Notes under the pieces: model-generated
What the model saw: the letters and a program-made list of their open reading frames with translations, nothing else
Told to the model about the DNA's origin: nothing
The model's database searches: none
Assembly: GCF_028640845.1 (NCBI RefSeq)
Contig: NC_080541.1
Coordinates: 160,464,502-160,528,501 of the forward strand
Length of the DNA stretch: 64,000 nt
Source of the DNA: Ahaetulla prasina
Lineage: Eukaryota > Chordata > Lepidosauria > Squamata > Colubridae
Direction of reading: 5' to 3'
Position numbers and translations under genes: made by a program
Part shown: positions 9,945 to 21,479 of the stretch, in pieces
Position numbering within the stretch: position 1 is the first letter of the stretch
Layout of the letters: each line of letters starts with the position of its first letter

Positions 9945-11950
9945 TTAATGTGGCGCTCCAGATGCGGCCGCCTGCCAGTTGGACCCTATAAGAATACGGC
10001 CCAGATAAGTGAACCACGCCCCAGGTAGCCACTTCTCCGTTCCCCAAAACACTGTGCATATACTGGATCCCCAGGGTAAACTGCCTAGTCTGGCCCCCAG
10101 TCCTGGAACCCGCTCAGGCGATAAGAGGGTGTAGCCTATCCAGTATGGTTCTAAGACGGCGCCCATCAGCAATTCTGCGGGAGTCTGGTTTGTCAGTTGG
10201 CATGGGGTAGTGTGTTGGGCCAGCAAATACTGATTGACTTTCTGCTGCCAATCAGAAGTGCCCAATCGTCCCAACGCTTCCTTTGCTGACCGGACGGCTT
10301 GTTCTGCAAGGCCGCTTCCGCCGGGTGGGACGGCGCCACGGGAGCATGTCTGATGCCCAAACTCGCTAAATACACTTGAAATGCTGCCGCAGAAAATTGG
10401 GGCCCATTATCCGTTACCATAACATCTGGCAGCCCATGGGTAGTGAACAGTTTGTCTAATATTCTAATAACGGACTCAGCCGTGGTGGAGGTCATTAGGA
10501 ACAACTCCACCCACTTAGAGTAAGCATCCACTATAATGATAAACGTCCGTCCTTGGAAGGGGCCAGCGAGATCTACGTGGATCCTGCCCATGGCCCTCTG
10601 GGTGTCTCCCAGTCTTGGACCGGTGCCCCAGGCGCCGCCCGGGACAACTGACAAGTGTGACATCGACCTACCCATGTCTCTATTTCCTGGTCTAATTTGG
10701 CCACCACACGAAGCCGTCCCAGGGCCTTCATGCGCCCTATCCCGGGTGAGCTGCATGTAGGCACGTTAGTATTTGTGGCCTTAGGGACACTGGAACTACG
10801 ACCGGCTACCCCATAATAAACAACCGGCTTGGGTAGACAGCTCGTTCCGCCTGCAATGTATGGTAGGTATTCTGGTTGCACCTCTCGATCCGCCAACCCC
10901 TGCGAACCCAATCCAAGACTTGCGCCACCACGGAGTCCTTCCTCGACTCCTGCAGATATCTCGCAGAGAGCGGGCAGCCGGACTCTTCTATCAGGAGAAC
11001 GGGCCAGGACGGGCCGGGTCAGAAATTGAGATGGGCAAGGACAACGACTCAGTGCGTCAGCATGGCTAATATCCCTTCCTGGTCTATGTAATAGCCGATA
11101 CGAATAGGCTGCCAGGAACTCAATCCAGCGTGACATTCGGGGGGACAAAATTTGGGGAGATGGCCTGTCACCGGCCAGCAACCCCAAAAGGGGCTTATGG
11201 TCTGTGATCAGCAAAAAAAAACGACCATACAGGTAATCATGGAAACGCTTGATACCCGCTACTATTGCAAGCGCCTCTCTATCCAGCTGACTGTAGTTGC
11301 GTTCAGCTGAGGAAAGGGTGCGTGAGTAAAATGCCAAAGGAGCTTCTCTTCCGTTTGGAAGAATATGACTAAGGACAGCCCCGACGCCGCAGGGCGAGGC
11401 GTCACAGGTTAACGACAAAGGTAGGCGCTCATCGTACTGTACTAACACGGCGGATGAAGTGAGGAGCTGTTTGACAGCGGCAAAAGATGCTGCTGCATTT
11501 CGGTCCCAGACCCAAGGTGCCTCAGCGTCTAACAGGCGGTGGAGTGGCTCTGCGATGGTGGCCTTATGGGGCAAAAATATCACAGAGAAATTTAGAAGCC
11601 CCAAGAATGATTGGAGTTCTGCCTTATTAGATGGCGAGGGGCATTCTGGATTGCTGCTATTTTGGTGGCCGTGGGTGGATGCTCTGAGCATCCACTAAAA
11701 ACCCCAGGAATTCTACTTGGGGTACTCCTATTTTGCACTTGCCCTTTTTTAGTTTTAATCCGGCTCTTCGGAAACGGACTAATACTTCCCTTACTTTGGT
11801 GACCAATTCGGGCATGTCAATAGCCGAAATCAATACGTCATCAAAGTAAGGGACGACCCTGAATCCCCTGGAGCAAGCGTTCCATGAGACTCTGGAAGAT
11901 TCCTGGGGCGACACTAACTCCGAATTGGAGTCGTGTGCATTTGAAAGCAC
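9945..11950 (-). pseudogene. pol: RT end, RNase H and integrase of body B
   Basis: Overlapping frames carry these domains in order. 11657..11950 holds the RT motif YFDD (PYFDDVLIS). 10573..11691 holds RNase H and the integrase zinc finger. 10193..10756 holds the integrase core with its two Asp residues (HVDLAGPF, VTDNGPQF). 9945..10274 holds the C-terminal end. Frames break repeatedly, usually by one missing base in a short homopolymer when compared with body A; for example, the frame slips just before the third catalytic residue of integrase. Only one copy of the region duplicated in body A is present. Confidence 0.87.
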
Positions 11951-13682
11951 CCCGGTGCGTGACGATAGTCTGCGCTAATGCAGTCTCATCATCCACCGGA
12001 AGCTGTTGATACGCTTGGGCCATATCTAATTTGGCAAACACACGGCCCCGCCCCAGGGAGTGTAAGAGGTGTTGGACCACCGGCAGTGGATAAGGATTAT
12101 GCTGAAGAGCTTTGTTGATCGTTCCCTTATAGTCCGCACAGATCCTCACGGATCCGTCGGGCTTAAGGGGAATTACGATAGGTGTTTCCCATTTTGAGTG
12201 GTCTATTGGAACCAATACCCCTTGCTCTATCAATTTATCCAGCTGTTCATCCACCTTGGGCCTCAAGGCCAAAGGAACTCGCCTCGGTTTGAGGCGAATG
12301 GGTGTAACCTGTGGGTCTAAACTTAGGGAAATAGGAGATCCTCTGTATTTACCCAGATGTTCGTCGAAAACATCAGCGAACTCTATAGCCAATTGGGAAG
12401 ACACCTCCTGGCTTGTGCTGTGGATCCCGGTAACATTCAGATCTAGGGCAGCAAACCAATCTAACCCCAAAAGGCAGGGTAGGTCACTCTTAGCAACAAT
12501 AATGGGCAGTCGGCCATCAAAGTTACGATATGATACCCTGAAGGTACCAACTCCCATCGTTGGAATTGCCCCCCCCCCCCCTTGATAGTCACGCAAGATG
12601 ACAGAGCAGGGTTGCAACCCGGTCTTGGAGACATTTGGCAAAAGGCGTTTCAACGTGGCCCAGGAGATAAGCGAACGGGATGACCCTGTATCCACTTCCA
12701 TGGTGCACGGTGCTCCCTCTAGACGAACGGAGATGTACAATTTATTAGCGGGATCTACGGGAAAAGCATAGTTAACGAAGACTTCCTCCTCACAATGGGC
12801 CACAGCGGAAGAATTCCCTCGGCGTGGAGTTTGTGGCCGGAATCCTCCCCGCGGCTTGGCCGGTTGGCGGGCAGGTCCTTGGGTTGGCATGGTGGCCCTG
12901 CAGACCCTGGCCAGGTGACCACGTCTCCCGCAGCGACGGCAAACGGCCGTCCTGAACCTACAGTCATCCCTGGCATGGTCGCCGCTGCAACCTAGGCATT
13001 GGGAGGTCGGGCAATAAGTCATGGGGCCGCCCTGCCGTCTAGGTGTCATGTTAAGGCAACGGATGTCCTCGCCATCTTCTGGGAACTCGTCTGGAACGGA
13101 GTCCCCATAATGCACAAACAGTGGCTGTCCACTGCTTGCCGGTCTCATTTGGGCGCGCTGGAGCTCAGCGGAAGACCTCTCTGCCATCTCAGCCGCTTCA
13201 GCCTCTTCCACAGCAGACTTGAGGGTTAAGTCCCTTCGCGCCAGTAAACGGCGCTGGAGCTTTAAGTCCTTGAGGCCGTATACAAATTGATCCAGCAACA
13301 TGTTCTCGAGGGCCTCAAAACCGCAGTGGAGAGCGGCAGCTCGCAGCAAAGCGACAAAGTCGGTGACAGTCTGTCCTTCCGTTTGTGCGCAGCGACGAAA
13401 GGCATGTCGCTGGGCAATTCGGCACGGCGCTGGGGTGTAATGTGCCCGCAGTTTCTCTATTAAAGTGTCCCAGGAGAGATCGGATACCAGTTGTGGAAAA
13501 GCAAGGGTACGTGCCGTTGAAAAAACGTCGCTGCCGCAAGAACTCAAAAATATCCAAGCTTCCTGGCCGGGGAAGGTCAGATAAATTGTTAGCAAGGAGA
13601 AAACATCCAAACGTTTCAACATACACGTCCCACAATTCAGCTGACGGGACGAATGGCGAAAAATCGGCAAATTGTTCGCCAT
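11841..13682 (-). pseudogene. gag-pol: Gag-protease-RT frame of body B
   Basis: A 613-codon open frame runs from gag into RT without interruption, evidence that gag and pol were one frame. Zinc knuckles sit at C229/C232/H236/C241 and C248/C251/H256/C261. The protease motif D-T-G-S begins at residue 331. RT starts near residue 440, with VRICADYKG at about 512..520 and the first catalytic Asp at 553 (KLDMAQAY). The N-terminus is scrambled from about residue 9 to 46, where paired indels shift the frame and restore it. The frame is lost shortly before YFDD. A C10 run near 12570 adds extra Gly codons to the protease. Not functional as it stands. Confidence 0.9.
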
Positions 13683-13770
13683 GAGGAAGCTGTGAGGTGA
13701 CAGATCCTAACGTGAATGGCACAATAACCAATTTCGAGTGGCAAAAAAACTCGGGTTGGCGTTCCCAAAC

Positions 13771-13781
13771 CCTCGTCGCCA
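13771..13781 (-). other. Primer-binding site of body B, tRNA-Ser type
   Basis: TGGCGACGAGG in element sense, one base inside LTR3; same site and same primer inference as body A. Confidence 0.75.
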
Positions 13782-13782
13782 G

Positions 13783-14066
13783 TATTAAATATTAAGAGGA
13801 CTTACAGACCGCCAGTTCAAACAGACCTCTCCTTTATTCACGAACAACAGGAAGGAAAAATACACGGCTCTAACGGAGCTGGAATACACAGAACTGAACT
13901 AAAATAACCGCTGACAGGACTTCAGCACCCCGGCTAGCTAGCTGTCAAACGCCAGCCAATAGGAACTCCCTCGGCTTCCCGCTCTTTCGGTTGCCGGCGC
14001 TTCAAGCACTCTGATTGGTCGTGAGTCATCCTGGCTGCAACCGGTCGTAGGTGCGAGGACACAACA
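13783..14066 (-). repeat. LTR3, 5' LTR of body B, mosaic
   Basis: This is 284 bp. The first 85 bp or so on the plus strand (the element's U5 side) differ from LTR1 and LTR2 at ten or more positions, including the terminal dinucleotide (TATT instead of TGTT). The remaining 195 bp are the same as LTR2 by eye. AATAAA lies at plus 13833..13838. Confidence 0.9.
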
Positions 14067-14071
14067 AAGTG
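14067..14071. repeat. Right target-site duplication of Gypsy array (AAGTG)
   Basis: Pairs with 3322..3326. It lies inside the split hAT element, so the Gypsy array is the younger insertion. Confidence 0.85.
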
Positions 14072-14569
14072 CCTTTTTTTGACAGGCACCGGTCTACCTT
14101 CTTTAAAAATAGCACTGATCAGCTGTAGTGTGGCCCTTTGAAGTGCAGCGGCAGTCATTTAAGGCCGTTTGCAGCTATATCACCACCGAGAGCTTCAGGG
14201 ACAGAAAAGAGGAACAGCAAGGCGTGGGCAGTGCGAGGGGCAGGGATTTTTGCTACCAGTTCTCTGAACTACCTGCTCCCATTGCTACCGGATCGCACGA
14301 ACCGGTCCGAACCGGGAGCATTTCACCCCTGGGTTTATCTGAGATATTTTCTCATGTTACAGTTTGGACTCTTTTATCTGACTGTTGTTTTATTAATGGC
14401 TTTCCTCCTGTTCTTCATAGTTATTCCAAAACAGAACTGAACAGCTGCCTTGACTATAAAATATGAGATTCTTTCTTTGGTTAAAAATAAACTTAAATTC
14501 ATTGACAAGTTTGTCTGAATTCTTCTATATTATTCCCTTATATATGGAATATTGTTTTGTGCAGTCCCT

Positions 14570-14922
14570 GGGGATGTGGTGGCTCAATGGCTAAGACGTT
14601 GAGCTTGTCAATTGAAAGGTCGGCAGTTCAGTGGTTCGAATCCCTAGTGCCGCATAACAGGATGAGCTCCTGTTACTTGTACCAGCTTCTGCCAACCTAG
14701 CAGTTCGAAAGCACGTAAAAAATGCAAGTAGAAAAATAGGGGCCACCTTTGGTGGGAAGGTAACAACGTTCCATGTGCCTTTGGCATTTTGTCATGCCGG
14801 CCACATGACCATGGAGACGTCTTCAGACAGCACTGACTCTTCAGCTTTGAAACGGAGATGAGCACCATCCACTAGAGTCGGGAATGACTAGCACATATGT
14901 GCAAGGGGAATCTTTACCTTTT
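14570..14922 (+). repeat. tRNA-derived SINE with BovB-like tail (Sauria-type)
   Basis: The head has pol III box A-like (TGGCTCAATGGC) and box B-like (GGTTCGAATCC) words. The tail (GAGATGAGCACC to GTGCAAGGGGAATC, then TTTACCTTTTCC) matches the 3' end typical of BovB/RTE LINEs in squamates. That makes it a SINE mobilised by BovB, not a tRNA gene. Confidence 0.88.
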
Positions 14923-17280
14923 CCCCTGGCTTCTTGTTATTAATTTGTTTTATTACAAATTGAAATGAGGAGGATGACTGGCACTCATTCTGATATTTGT
15001 ATATCAAATAAATTTCTGTCAAATTTATCAATCCTATTTACATTCCTTTTGCACAGCTTAATTTTTGTTTTCAATCAGGCAGTTTCCTTTTATAGCAATA
15101 TTTATATTGTGGCATATTAATATTCTTGCTTTAATACACTTCTTTCCATTTAAGTTTATAAAAGCAAAGCATACATCAAACAAGCTCAGTCCCATGATTC
15201 TCTGAAAAGAGTTCTGGTGATAAAGAGGGAATACAGAAGAATCATAGTAATACTAGCCAGTTCTCATAAAAAGTAATCTCTTTTACTCCCCTTATACTCA
15301 TGAACTTTAAAGACTGCAATATGCTGCCAAATCCCTATTGCTCTTAATCAATGCTAATTTATACCAGATACCATGGAATATGTAAATAGCATGCCATGAA
15401 AAGAATTACACTTATTTCTTTGTATTAAAAAAGGGAGGGCAACATATTTCTTTGGAGTTGCTAGGTATTTGGGCAATTCAACAACCACAACAAAACAGTC
15501 AAGTCTCTCTACCAAAGTGCATCTTCCCAAGCAGAAGTCTTATAAGATGTCTAGAGGTAGGATTCAAATTCAAAAAAGAACTAGTTAATATTGTAAATTT
15601 CAGAGTATAAACTAATGTCTATCTGCAATTATTTTTATATAATATCTTTATTAGACTTCAACATCAAACATTAAAATACAAACTAAAGAGAAAAGAGAAT
15701 GACAAAACAAATTAAAGTGACAAAAATGTATACATCAAACAAATGTAACCAATACAGCGATATTAACAATACAACCACCTTTCTCTAAATTAAACAAATA
15801 ATACCAATCTATAAAATATTTTAAAGTACTGGTAGTTAATATATTTTTAAAAAGCCAGTATTCATAAAATGTTCTTCTTTTTATTTCATCTGAGAGATAG
15901 TAAATTATCAAATAGAAATAACCTTATATTTAAAGAGCTACAATATTTTTTTAGTCAAATCCAAGATAATCTTCAAACCCCAGATTCAAATTTCATATCT
16001 TTATCTTGTAAGAAATCTAACAATGGTTTCCGGATCACATAAAATATAGTTACTTTCACTAAGCAAACAGTTAATTTCACCATTGCAACTATTTCTATTT
16101 CAAAATCCATTGTTTCCAATATCTGTGTTCAAATTATGTATTAATATCAGAAAGTACTGCTAATATTCTTTAGTCACAATAATCTATTAAGAATTGGTCC
16201 AAGACAATAATAGGATGGCACGCTCAAGTAGGTTTTATTTGCTTTGCCTGAAAGCATACAAATTTTCTTCTTAGCTCATGAGTCACCATCACTATAAGTT
16301 CTTATTTTTTTATTACTATGCACAGTGTAGATGTTTATTCTGCAAATAAAACAGAGTATATAAGCTTAGTTAAAATGCAAAAGAGGCTGCAAATAAATAA
16401 CAAAGATAAACAAAGAATCACATTCTGAATTTATTGCTCAGAAAATAGCACACTGTCCTTGTTCAAAGACATTTTCTCTTTGAAAAAGAATGAGCATTTC
16501 TAATGTGTTTTATTTTTTAAAGAGCTGTTTGTCATGTTTCTGTTTCTGATTACATTTGGAAGTAATCTAGCAGACAGCTTGGAAATGAAGAAGAAGGAAT
16601 TGCATATACTGTATCTTCTCAATTTTAGTTCTGCCACATCAGAGGACCAGGAAGCACAACTACTTATGGTTCCCTATAATTTTTGTGTTTTTGGTGTACA
16701 ATCCCCTTCACTGCTCTGTGAATTTAATTTAAACCTCTGGAAATTAGGAGGTGGAGAGGAGGAGGAGGGAAGGGAAGGAAAAGGAGGGGGGGGAAGACTG
16801 TAACTGAGGCTGCAAGAGGAGAAAGGATAAACATTCCATTGAATTTGTTTAACTGGTTCTTAGTATACTTAGTAACATACTGTATTTAAATACTATCTGT
16901 AACTTAAAAGAGGTTCATTCTCTGTTAATTAAAATTTTAATTTCATGTTATCAATTTTTCCAGCTCAGCTTTAGAATGTGGACCTAAAACAGTGAAATGC
17001 TATCTTGTTTGATGTCTTTCAATCTTAGATTTGGGATCTTCCAATATTAGGTTTGAGATCTTCATCTAGGTGGCACTGGTGGGTCAGTGTCATATTCCCC
17101 TACTACAGTATCTTGGAAGTTCAATAATTTTTCAGAGCATGATAGAAAAGAAATTGTAAGAATAAAATAGATGAATACTGTATATGTATTTTTAAAAAAA
17201 GAGGGCCTAAAACAAGCATCCGCTGAAAATTCTTCTTATGGCATCTGAACACTGGCAACCAAAGATGACTTTTGTAATTA
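14923..17280. other. LRRC7 intron, AT-rich
   Basis: No exon found. It includes an A-rich stretch around 15640..15830 that could be an old LINE 3' end on the minus strand, and a purine-rich tract at 16748..16800. A short ORF over this tract (16534..16803) looks like a chance frame. Confidence 0.5.
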
Positions 17281-17669
17281 CCGTATATACTCGAGTATAA
17301 GCCGAGTTTTTCAGCACGTTTTTTGTGCTGAAAAACGTCCCCTCGGCTTATACTCGGGTCTATACGGCTTATACTCGAGTTTTTTTTTTTAAGCCCCTCG
17401 GCTTATACTCGAGTATATACGGCTTATACTCGAGTTTTTTTTTTCTTTTTCACATTTTACCGACGGCGCGGGGAAGCCCTGCGGTGCAGTGAGAGGCGGG
17501 CGGGGAGCCGCCAGCCTTCTCAGCTGAGGGAGGGAGGGTTTCCCCAACCGGTAGGTGCCTCATTTCCCACCCTCGGCTTATACTCGAGTCCCCAGTTTAC
17601 CCCAGTTTTTGGGGTAAAATTGGGGACCTCGGCTTATACTCGGATCGGCTTATATTCGAGTATATATGG
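17281..17669 (+). mobile_element. TA-flanked MITE with CCGTATATACTCGAG ends
   Basis: The ends are CCGTATATACTCGAGTATAA at the left and an inverted, slightly decayed copy at the right. TA dinucleotides sit on both sides (17279..17280 and 17670..17671), suggesting a Tc1/mariner-type target. The interior repeats the words CGGCTTATACTCGAG several times in both orientations and contains a short hairpin around CAGCACGTTTTTTGTGCTG. It has no coding capacity. Confidence 0.8.
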
Positions 17670-19403
17670 TATCTGTTATCACAAGTATCACACCAACCAA
17701 GATCCTTTAGAAACATACACCTCTTTTATCAGTTTAAGAAAAAAAGATAGACTTTTTCTTAAACTGACTGCTATTAACTTTTTTTTTTAAATCAGGGTCT
17801 TTTTCCTGAGGTAAACTAGTTTTAAAATATTAAGCAATATACTAAAGGAGTTTCAAAACTGGAAGCAAATCCATATAGAGGGCTGTGAAAGTTTAAGATT
17901 GTTTTAAAAAGTGATAAAATAGCACCGCTGTTCCTAAGGATTTCATAAGTAATGCAATATTTATTTTAATGATGAATCTTCTACATTATCAAACACGTTG
18001 TTTATTATTCTGGCAAGATAGGATCAACAGAGTTATCCAAACAAAATGCTGTAAAATTAAGACTAAATTAATTTGTAAGAATTTGGCCTTTTTGAGGGTT
18101 TTTTGCTCATAAAATTCTTCTGTGAGTTTAGAAATTGCTTAGTTTTAGGCAATTCCCAGCCTAATATGGAAGCTATATTAAACTGCACTCTACAAAGTAT
18201 ACCATATCTCCTTTCTATTTTTTTTAAAAAAACTTTTTAGCTGGGTCATCAAAGATTCTGAGATTCTACTGCAAGTTATTGAATAAATAAGCATTTAAAA
18301 TCTCCTCACAATTTTCATATTTATAGCAGAATGAAATAGAGTTTCCTTAAACACAAGCATATAAAGTGAATATTATTTTTCCTTTTTTAATATCCTCTGT
18401 AATTAATGTAACATTTTGCAGCAGTATGAAACAGGAGCAGTACTTGGGCTGCGCTATTGAGTTAGCTCCATTCCTAGGGAAAGTTGCACTTATAGTTTAT
18501 TTATATCAGTGAAAATAGCTATGGGATTTTCAAAAATTCTCCAGGCAGCATTTCTGTTCCTTATAATCATTTTGAGTGCTCTTTGGTTTCATTGTTCCCA
18601 AGTTGCTTACTGTATTTCTAAAAAAGAGAGAGACCACTTTAGTTTACTTTCTAAATATTTATTTTTATTCTGACAAGAGGATGAGAAATGATTTGTTCTA
18701 ATGCTAGAGATCTACAAAAGTAAAAAAATGTACCTTGCATAGAATCTATCACAAGTAGAAGCAAAATGTATTTAGATAGGAAATTATTTTGATGCTTCTC
18801 CAACCCTTAACAGACTGAAGATAGAATTGCCATATGCCATATAAATATTGCCATTACTACACTATGCTTTCGTGAATTTTATCACTATTATAAGGCTATA
18901 AAATATGTTTAAATTGCATAATCTAGAAGATCACCAATCATGTATCTGTTATCCATGTTCTAGGTAGTTTTAGATTTCTCCTCTCCATGTTCATTAATAT
19001 AGTGCACAAATAATTGCACAAATTTAGAAAAGATTTTGAATTACAAGCTGAATATTATATTTCTGTGTTGCTTTTGATCTCCTGCATTCTTGCCACAAGT
19101 TCTACTACTTCACTACCTCAAGCTTCTCCCCCCCCCGCCTTTGCTTCACACCTACATCTTCAGCAACTGTCACTTCAAGAACTATAGATAATTGAACCAT
19201 ATTTGAACTAAGACAAAAATATCAGTTAAAGCACAAAGCTAACAACACACAAATTATCATGCTACATTCTCTTGCCTGCCCCCATCTCATTTTTTTTCTC
19301 CAGCATACATGAGACAGCATAAACTGTCTCAAAAACAAGAGTATTTTTTTAACACTAGTCAGAATCAAAGATTCTGATCCTGGTTGCTTTCAATTATAAT
19401 GTA
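17670..19403. other. LRRC7 intron, AT-rich, nothing recognised
   Basis: No exon, RNA gene or clear repeat seen. It contains a short C run near 19130. Confidence 0.5.
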
Positions 19404-20194
19404 CCGTATATACTCGAGTATAAGCCGACCCGAATATAAGCCGAGGCACCTAATTTTACCACAAAAAACTGGGAAAAACTATTGACTCGAGTATAAGCCG
19501 AGGGTGGGAAATGAGGCAGCTACTGGTCAATGTAAAAAATAAAGATAGAGCCAAGTAAAATAACATGAATATTTATTTGAACCAAAAACAATAAAAGTGC
19601 AAAAGGGGGAAGGAGGATTCCCAGCTCTAAACAAAGGGAAATCCCGGAATGCCAGCGCGAAAGGTGGTGCTCGCGTTCCTCCTCCCTTGCTCAAAAGCCC
19701 CAACATGATATTGGAATTGGATGCCATTATATACCTGCTGAGGGGATAATTTGAATAACTTGAAAGATATAAAAGCTCTAAACATATTTGTTTAAAAATC
19801 TAAAATCTATACTTAAAATAAATGAATATAAAGTAATAAAGTTCTTTAAAGTTGTAATTCACTTTGCTGCTGAAAAAGAAAGGAAGCTTAACACCTTAAA
19901 TGGTATTTATTAACTGAAATATCATCAAATCAAATATATAATGAGGTATATTATAATGACCTTTGTTTTCAGAAAGAAGCATGATGGAAGTTTTTCAATA
20001 AAGGGGGAAATATAGAAAAACCTTAGTGTCATGCTCATATATCATCTTTACAGATGTTGTTAACACTATACTATGGCAGCATATGATGGTACAATGTTTC
20101 AATCAATTTCAGGATGAAAAACTCATCAATGAGGAGGAGGAGTATAATTTATTAACCTTGTATGATATCAGTTTCTCAAGGACTCTAGAAGGAC

Positions 20195-20385
20195 CCGAGG
20201 AAGAAATCTCTGCCCCCTCCCCACTTTCCCTTTCCAACCCAGCCTTCCAAGGGGACCCGAGAGGAAGAAATCTCTGCCCCTCCCACTTTCCCTTTCCAAC
20301 CCAGCCTTCCAAGGGGACCTTTGAGGGAGAAATCTCTGCCCCCCCCCCACTTTCCCTTTCCAAGGCAGCCTTCCAAGAGGACCTC
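20195..20385. repeat. Three tandem copies of a ~65-bp unit
   Basis: The unit contains AAATCTCTGCCCC, CCCACTTTCCCTTTCC and CAGCCTTCCAAG and repeats three times with small length changes. It gives long open frames on both strands, which I take as an artefact of the repeat. Confidence 0.8.
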
Positions 20386-20789
20386 TCGAAAAGAGCGAAA
20401 GCTTTCTCCTGGTCATTTTACCACCACCATACCCTCCACGCCGCCATCCTAGGCTGGGTTAGAAACAAGGAGGGGGAAGTTCAAGGACCACATCGATGGC
20501 ACGAGCTCAGATTGCCGGCTGGGGATGATGGGCGCTGCAGTGCGATCTCGGGTGAGACTAGGGGGGAAGAAAGAATGACTGTTTCCCCACACCCTAGGAT
20601 TGGGAAAACATTGACCCCCTTAGTTGCGGGAGAAGGGTTGCGCTTCAAAGCGGTCGCCTCCATCCATCAATCCATCCTTCCTTCCTTCCTTCCTTCCATC
20701 CTTTTTTTTTCCCAGCGGCGGTGCGTGTGTGTGACATGCAAGCAAGGCGTCTCACGGGCATGTGAACTGGGTATGTCTAGTTTAGGGGT

Positions 20790-21112
20790 GACATGATAGG
20801 AACATTCCAATATCTCAGGGGCTGCCACAAAGAAGGGGGAATCAAACTATTCTCCAAAGCACCTGAGGGCAGGACAAGAAGCATGGGTGGAAACTAATCA
20901 AGGAGAGAAGCAACCTAGAACTAAGGAGAAATTTCCTGACAGTTAGAACAATTAACCAGTGGAACAACTTGCCTCCAGAAGGTGTGAATGCTCTAACACT
21001 GGAAGTTTTAAGAAGATATTGGATAAGCATTTGAAGTGGTATAAGGTTTCCTGCGTAAGCAGGGTTAGACTAGAAGACCTCCAAGGTCCTTCCAACTCTA
21101 TTATTCTGTTTT
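20790..21112 (+). repeat. CR1-type LINE 3' end
   Basis: Words such as AGGGGCTGCCACAAAGAA, GAGAAATTTCCTGACAG, AACTTGCCTCCAGAAGG and CCTTCCAACTCTATTATTCT are the 3' region of amniote CR1 elements. Related minus-strand pieces lie at 57500..58500 and 60310..60600. Confidence 0.8.
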
Positions 21113-21130
21113 TTGTTCTGTTTTCTTTCT

Positions 21131-21131
21131 A

Positions 21132-21203
<72 letters not shown>
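21131..21203. repeat. (TCTA)n microsatellite
   Basis: About 18 uninterrupted TCTA units, followed by a short (GCTA)n stretch. It lies just after the CR1 tail. Confidence 0.95.
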
Positions 21204-21204
<1 letters not shown>

Positions 21205-21479
21205 ATTAGCTAGCTAGCTAGCTATCATTATCTCGCTCAAAAGACAAAACCTAAACACGAAGTTGTAGCTGAATAGCCCTACATAATTTAGCTTTTTCCA
21301 AGCTGGTGATTTCCAAAGGCTTTGAAATGCGACTTTCCTCATCCTCTGCCAGGATAAGCTGATGTGCTCAGAAGGCTGGGAATGGTGGCATTTCCTACAT
21401 TTCTTGTGGGCAGAAGGTGGACCCCTATGTTTCCTTGAAAACACCTCCCAATATTTATTAGAGTGACTTCTCTCCCCAG

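Larger units (their letters stand above)
3327..14066 (-). mobile_element. Tandem Ty3/Gypsy array: three LTRs, two bodies
   Basis: Reading on the minus strand the order is LTR3, body B, LTR2, body A, LTR1. The middle LTR serves as the 3' end of B and the 5' end of A. The whole block is flanked by one 5-bp duplication, AAGTG, at 3322..3326 and 14067..14071, so the host sees a single insertion. Domain order in pol is protease, reverse transcriptase, RNase H, integrase, which is the Ty3/Gypsy (Metaviridae) order. There is no chromodomain, but a GPY/F-like tail follows integrase. Gene style resembles mag/Barthez-like vertebrate Gypsy elements; that clade assignment is tentative. Many frame breaks make both bodies non-coding. 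Confidence 0.93.
3135..14331. mobile_element. hAT-type nonautonomous element split by a Gypsy array
   Basis: The left end reads CAGGGGTGAAAT and the right end ATTTCACCCCTG, a 12-bp inverted repeat. Both sides are flanked by the same 8-bp word GGTTTATC (3127..3134 and 14332..14339), the hallmark duplication of hAT insertion. The element's own sequence is only 3135..3321 plus about 14072..14331; everything between is the later Gypsy array. A sister copy with the same ends and body words lies at 35959..36434. No transposase is present. Confidence 0.88.

Noticed and set aside
3327..14066. Endogenous retrovirus with envelope
   Set aside because: Pol order and the GPY/F module fit Ty3/Gypsy; the polypurine tract follows the pol tail closely and there is no room or signature for env.
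14570..14660. tRNA gene
   Set aside because: The box A and B words are present, but no cloverleaf acceptor pairing is evident and the sequence continues into a BovB-like SINE tail.
20026..20796. 256-codon ORF at the tandem repeat
   Set aside because: Its middle is three tandem repeat units and both flanks are unrelated; the opposite strand is open as well.
21131..21203. CRISPR-like or spaced repeat array
   Set aside because: It is an uninterrupted tetranucleotide microsatellite with no spacers; the host is a vertebrate. No CRISPR-like array is seen anywhere.
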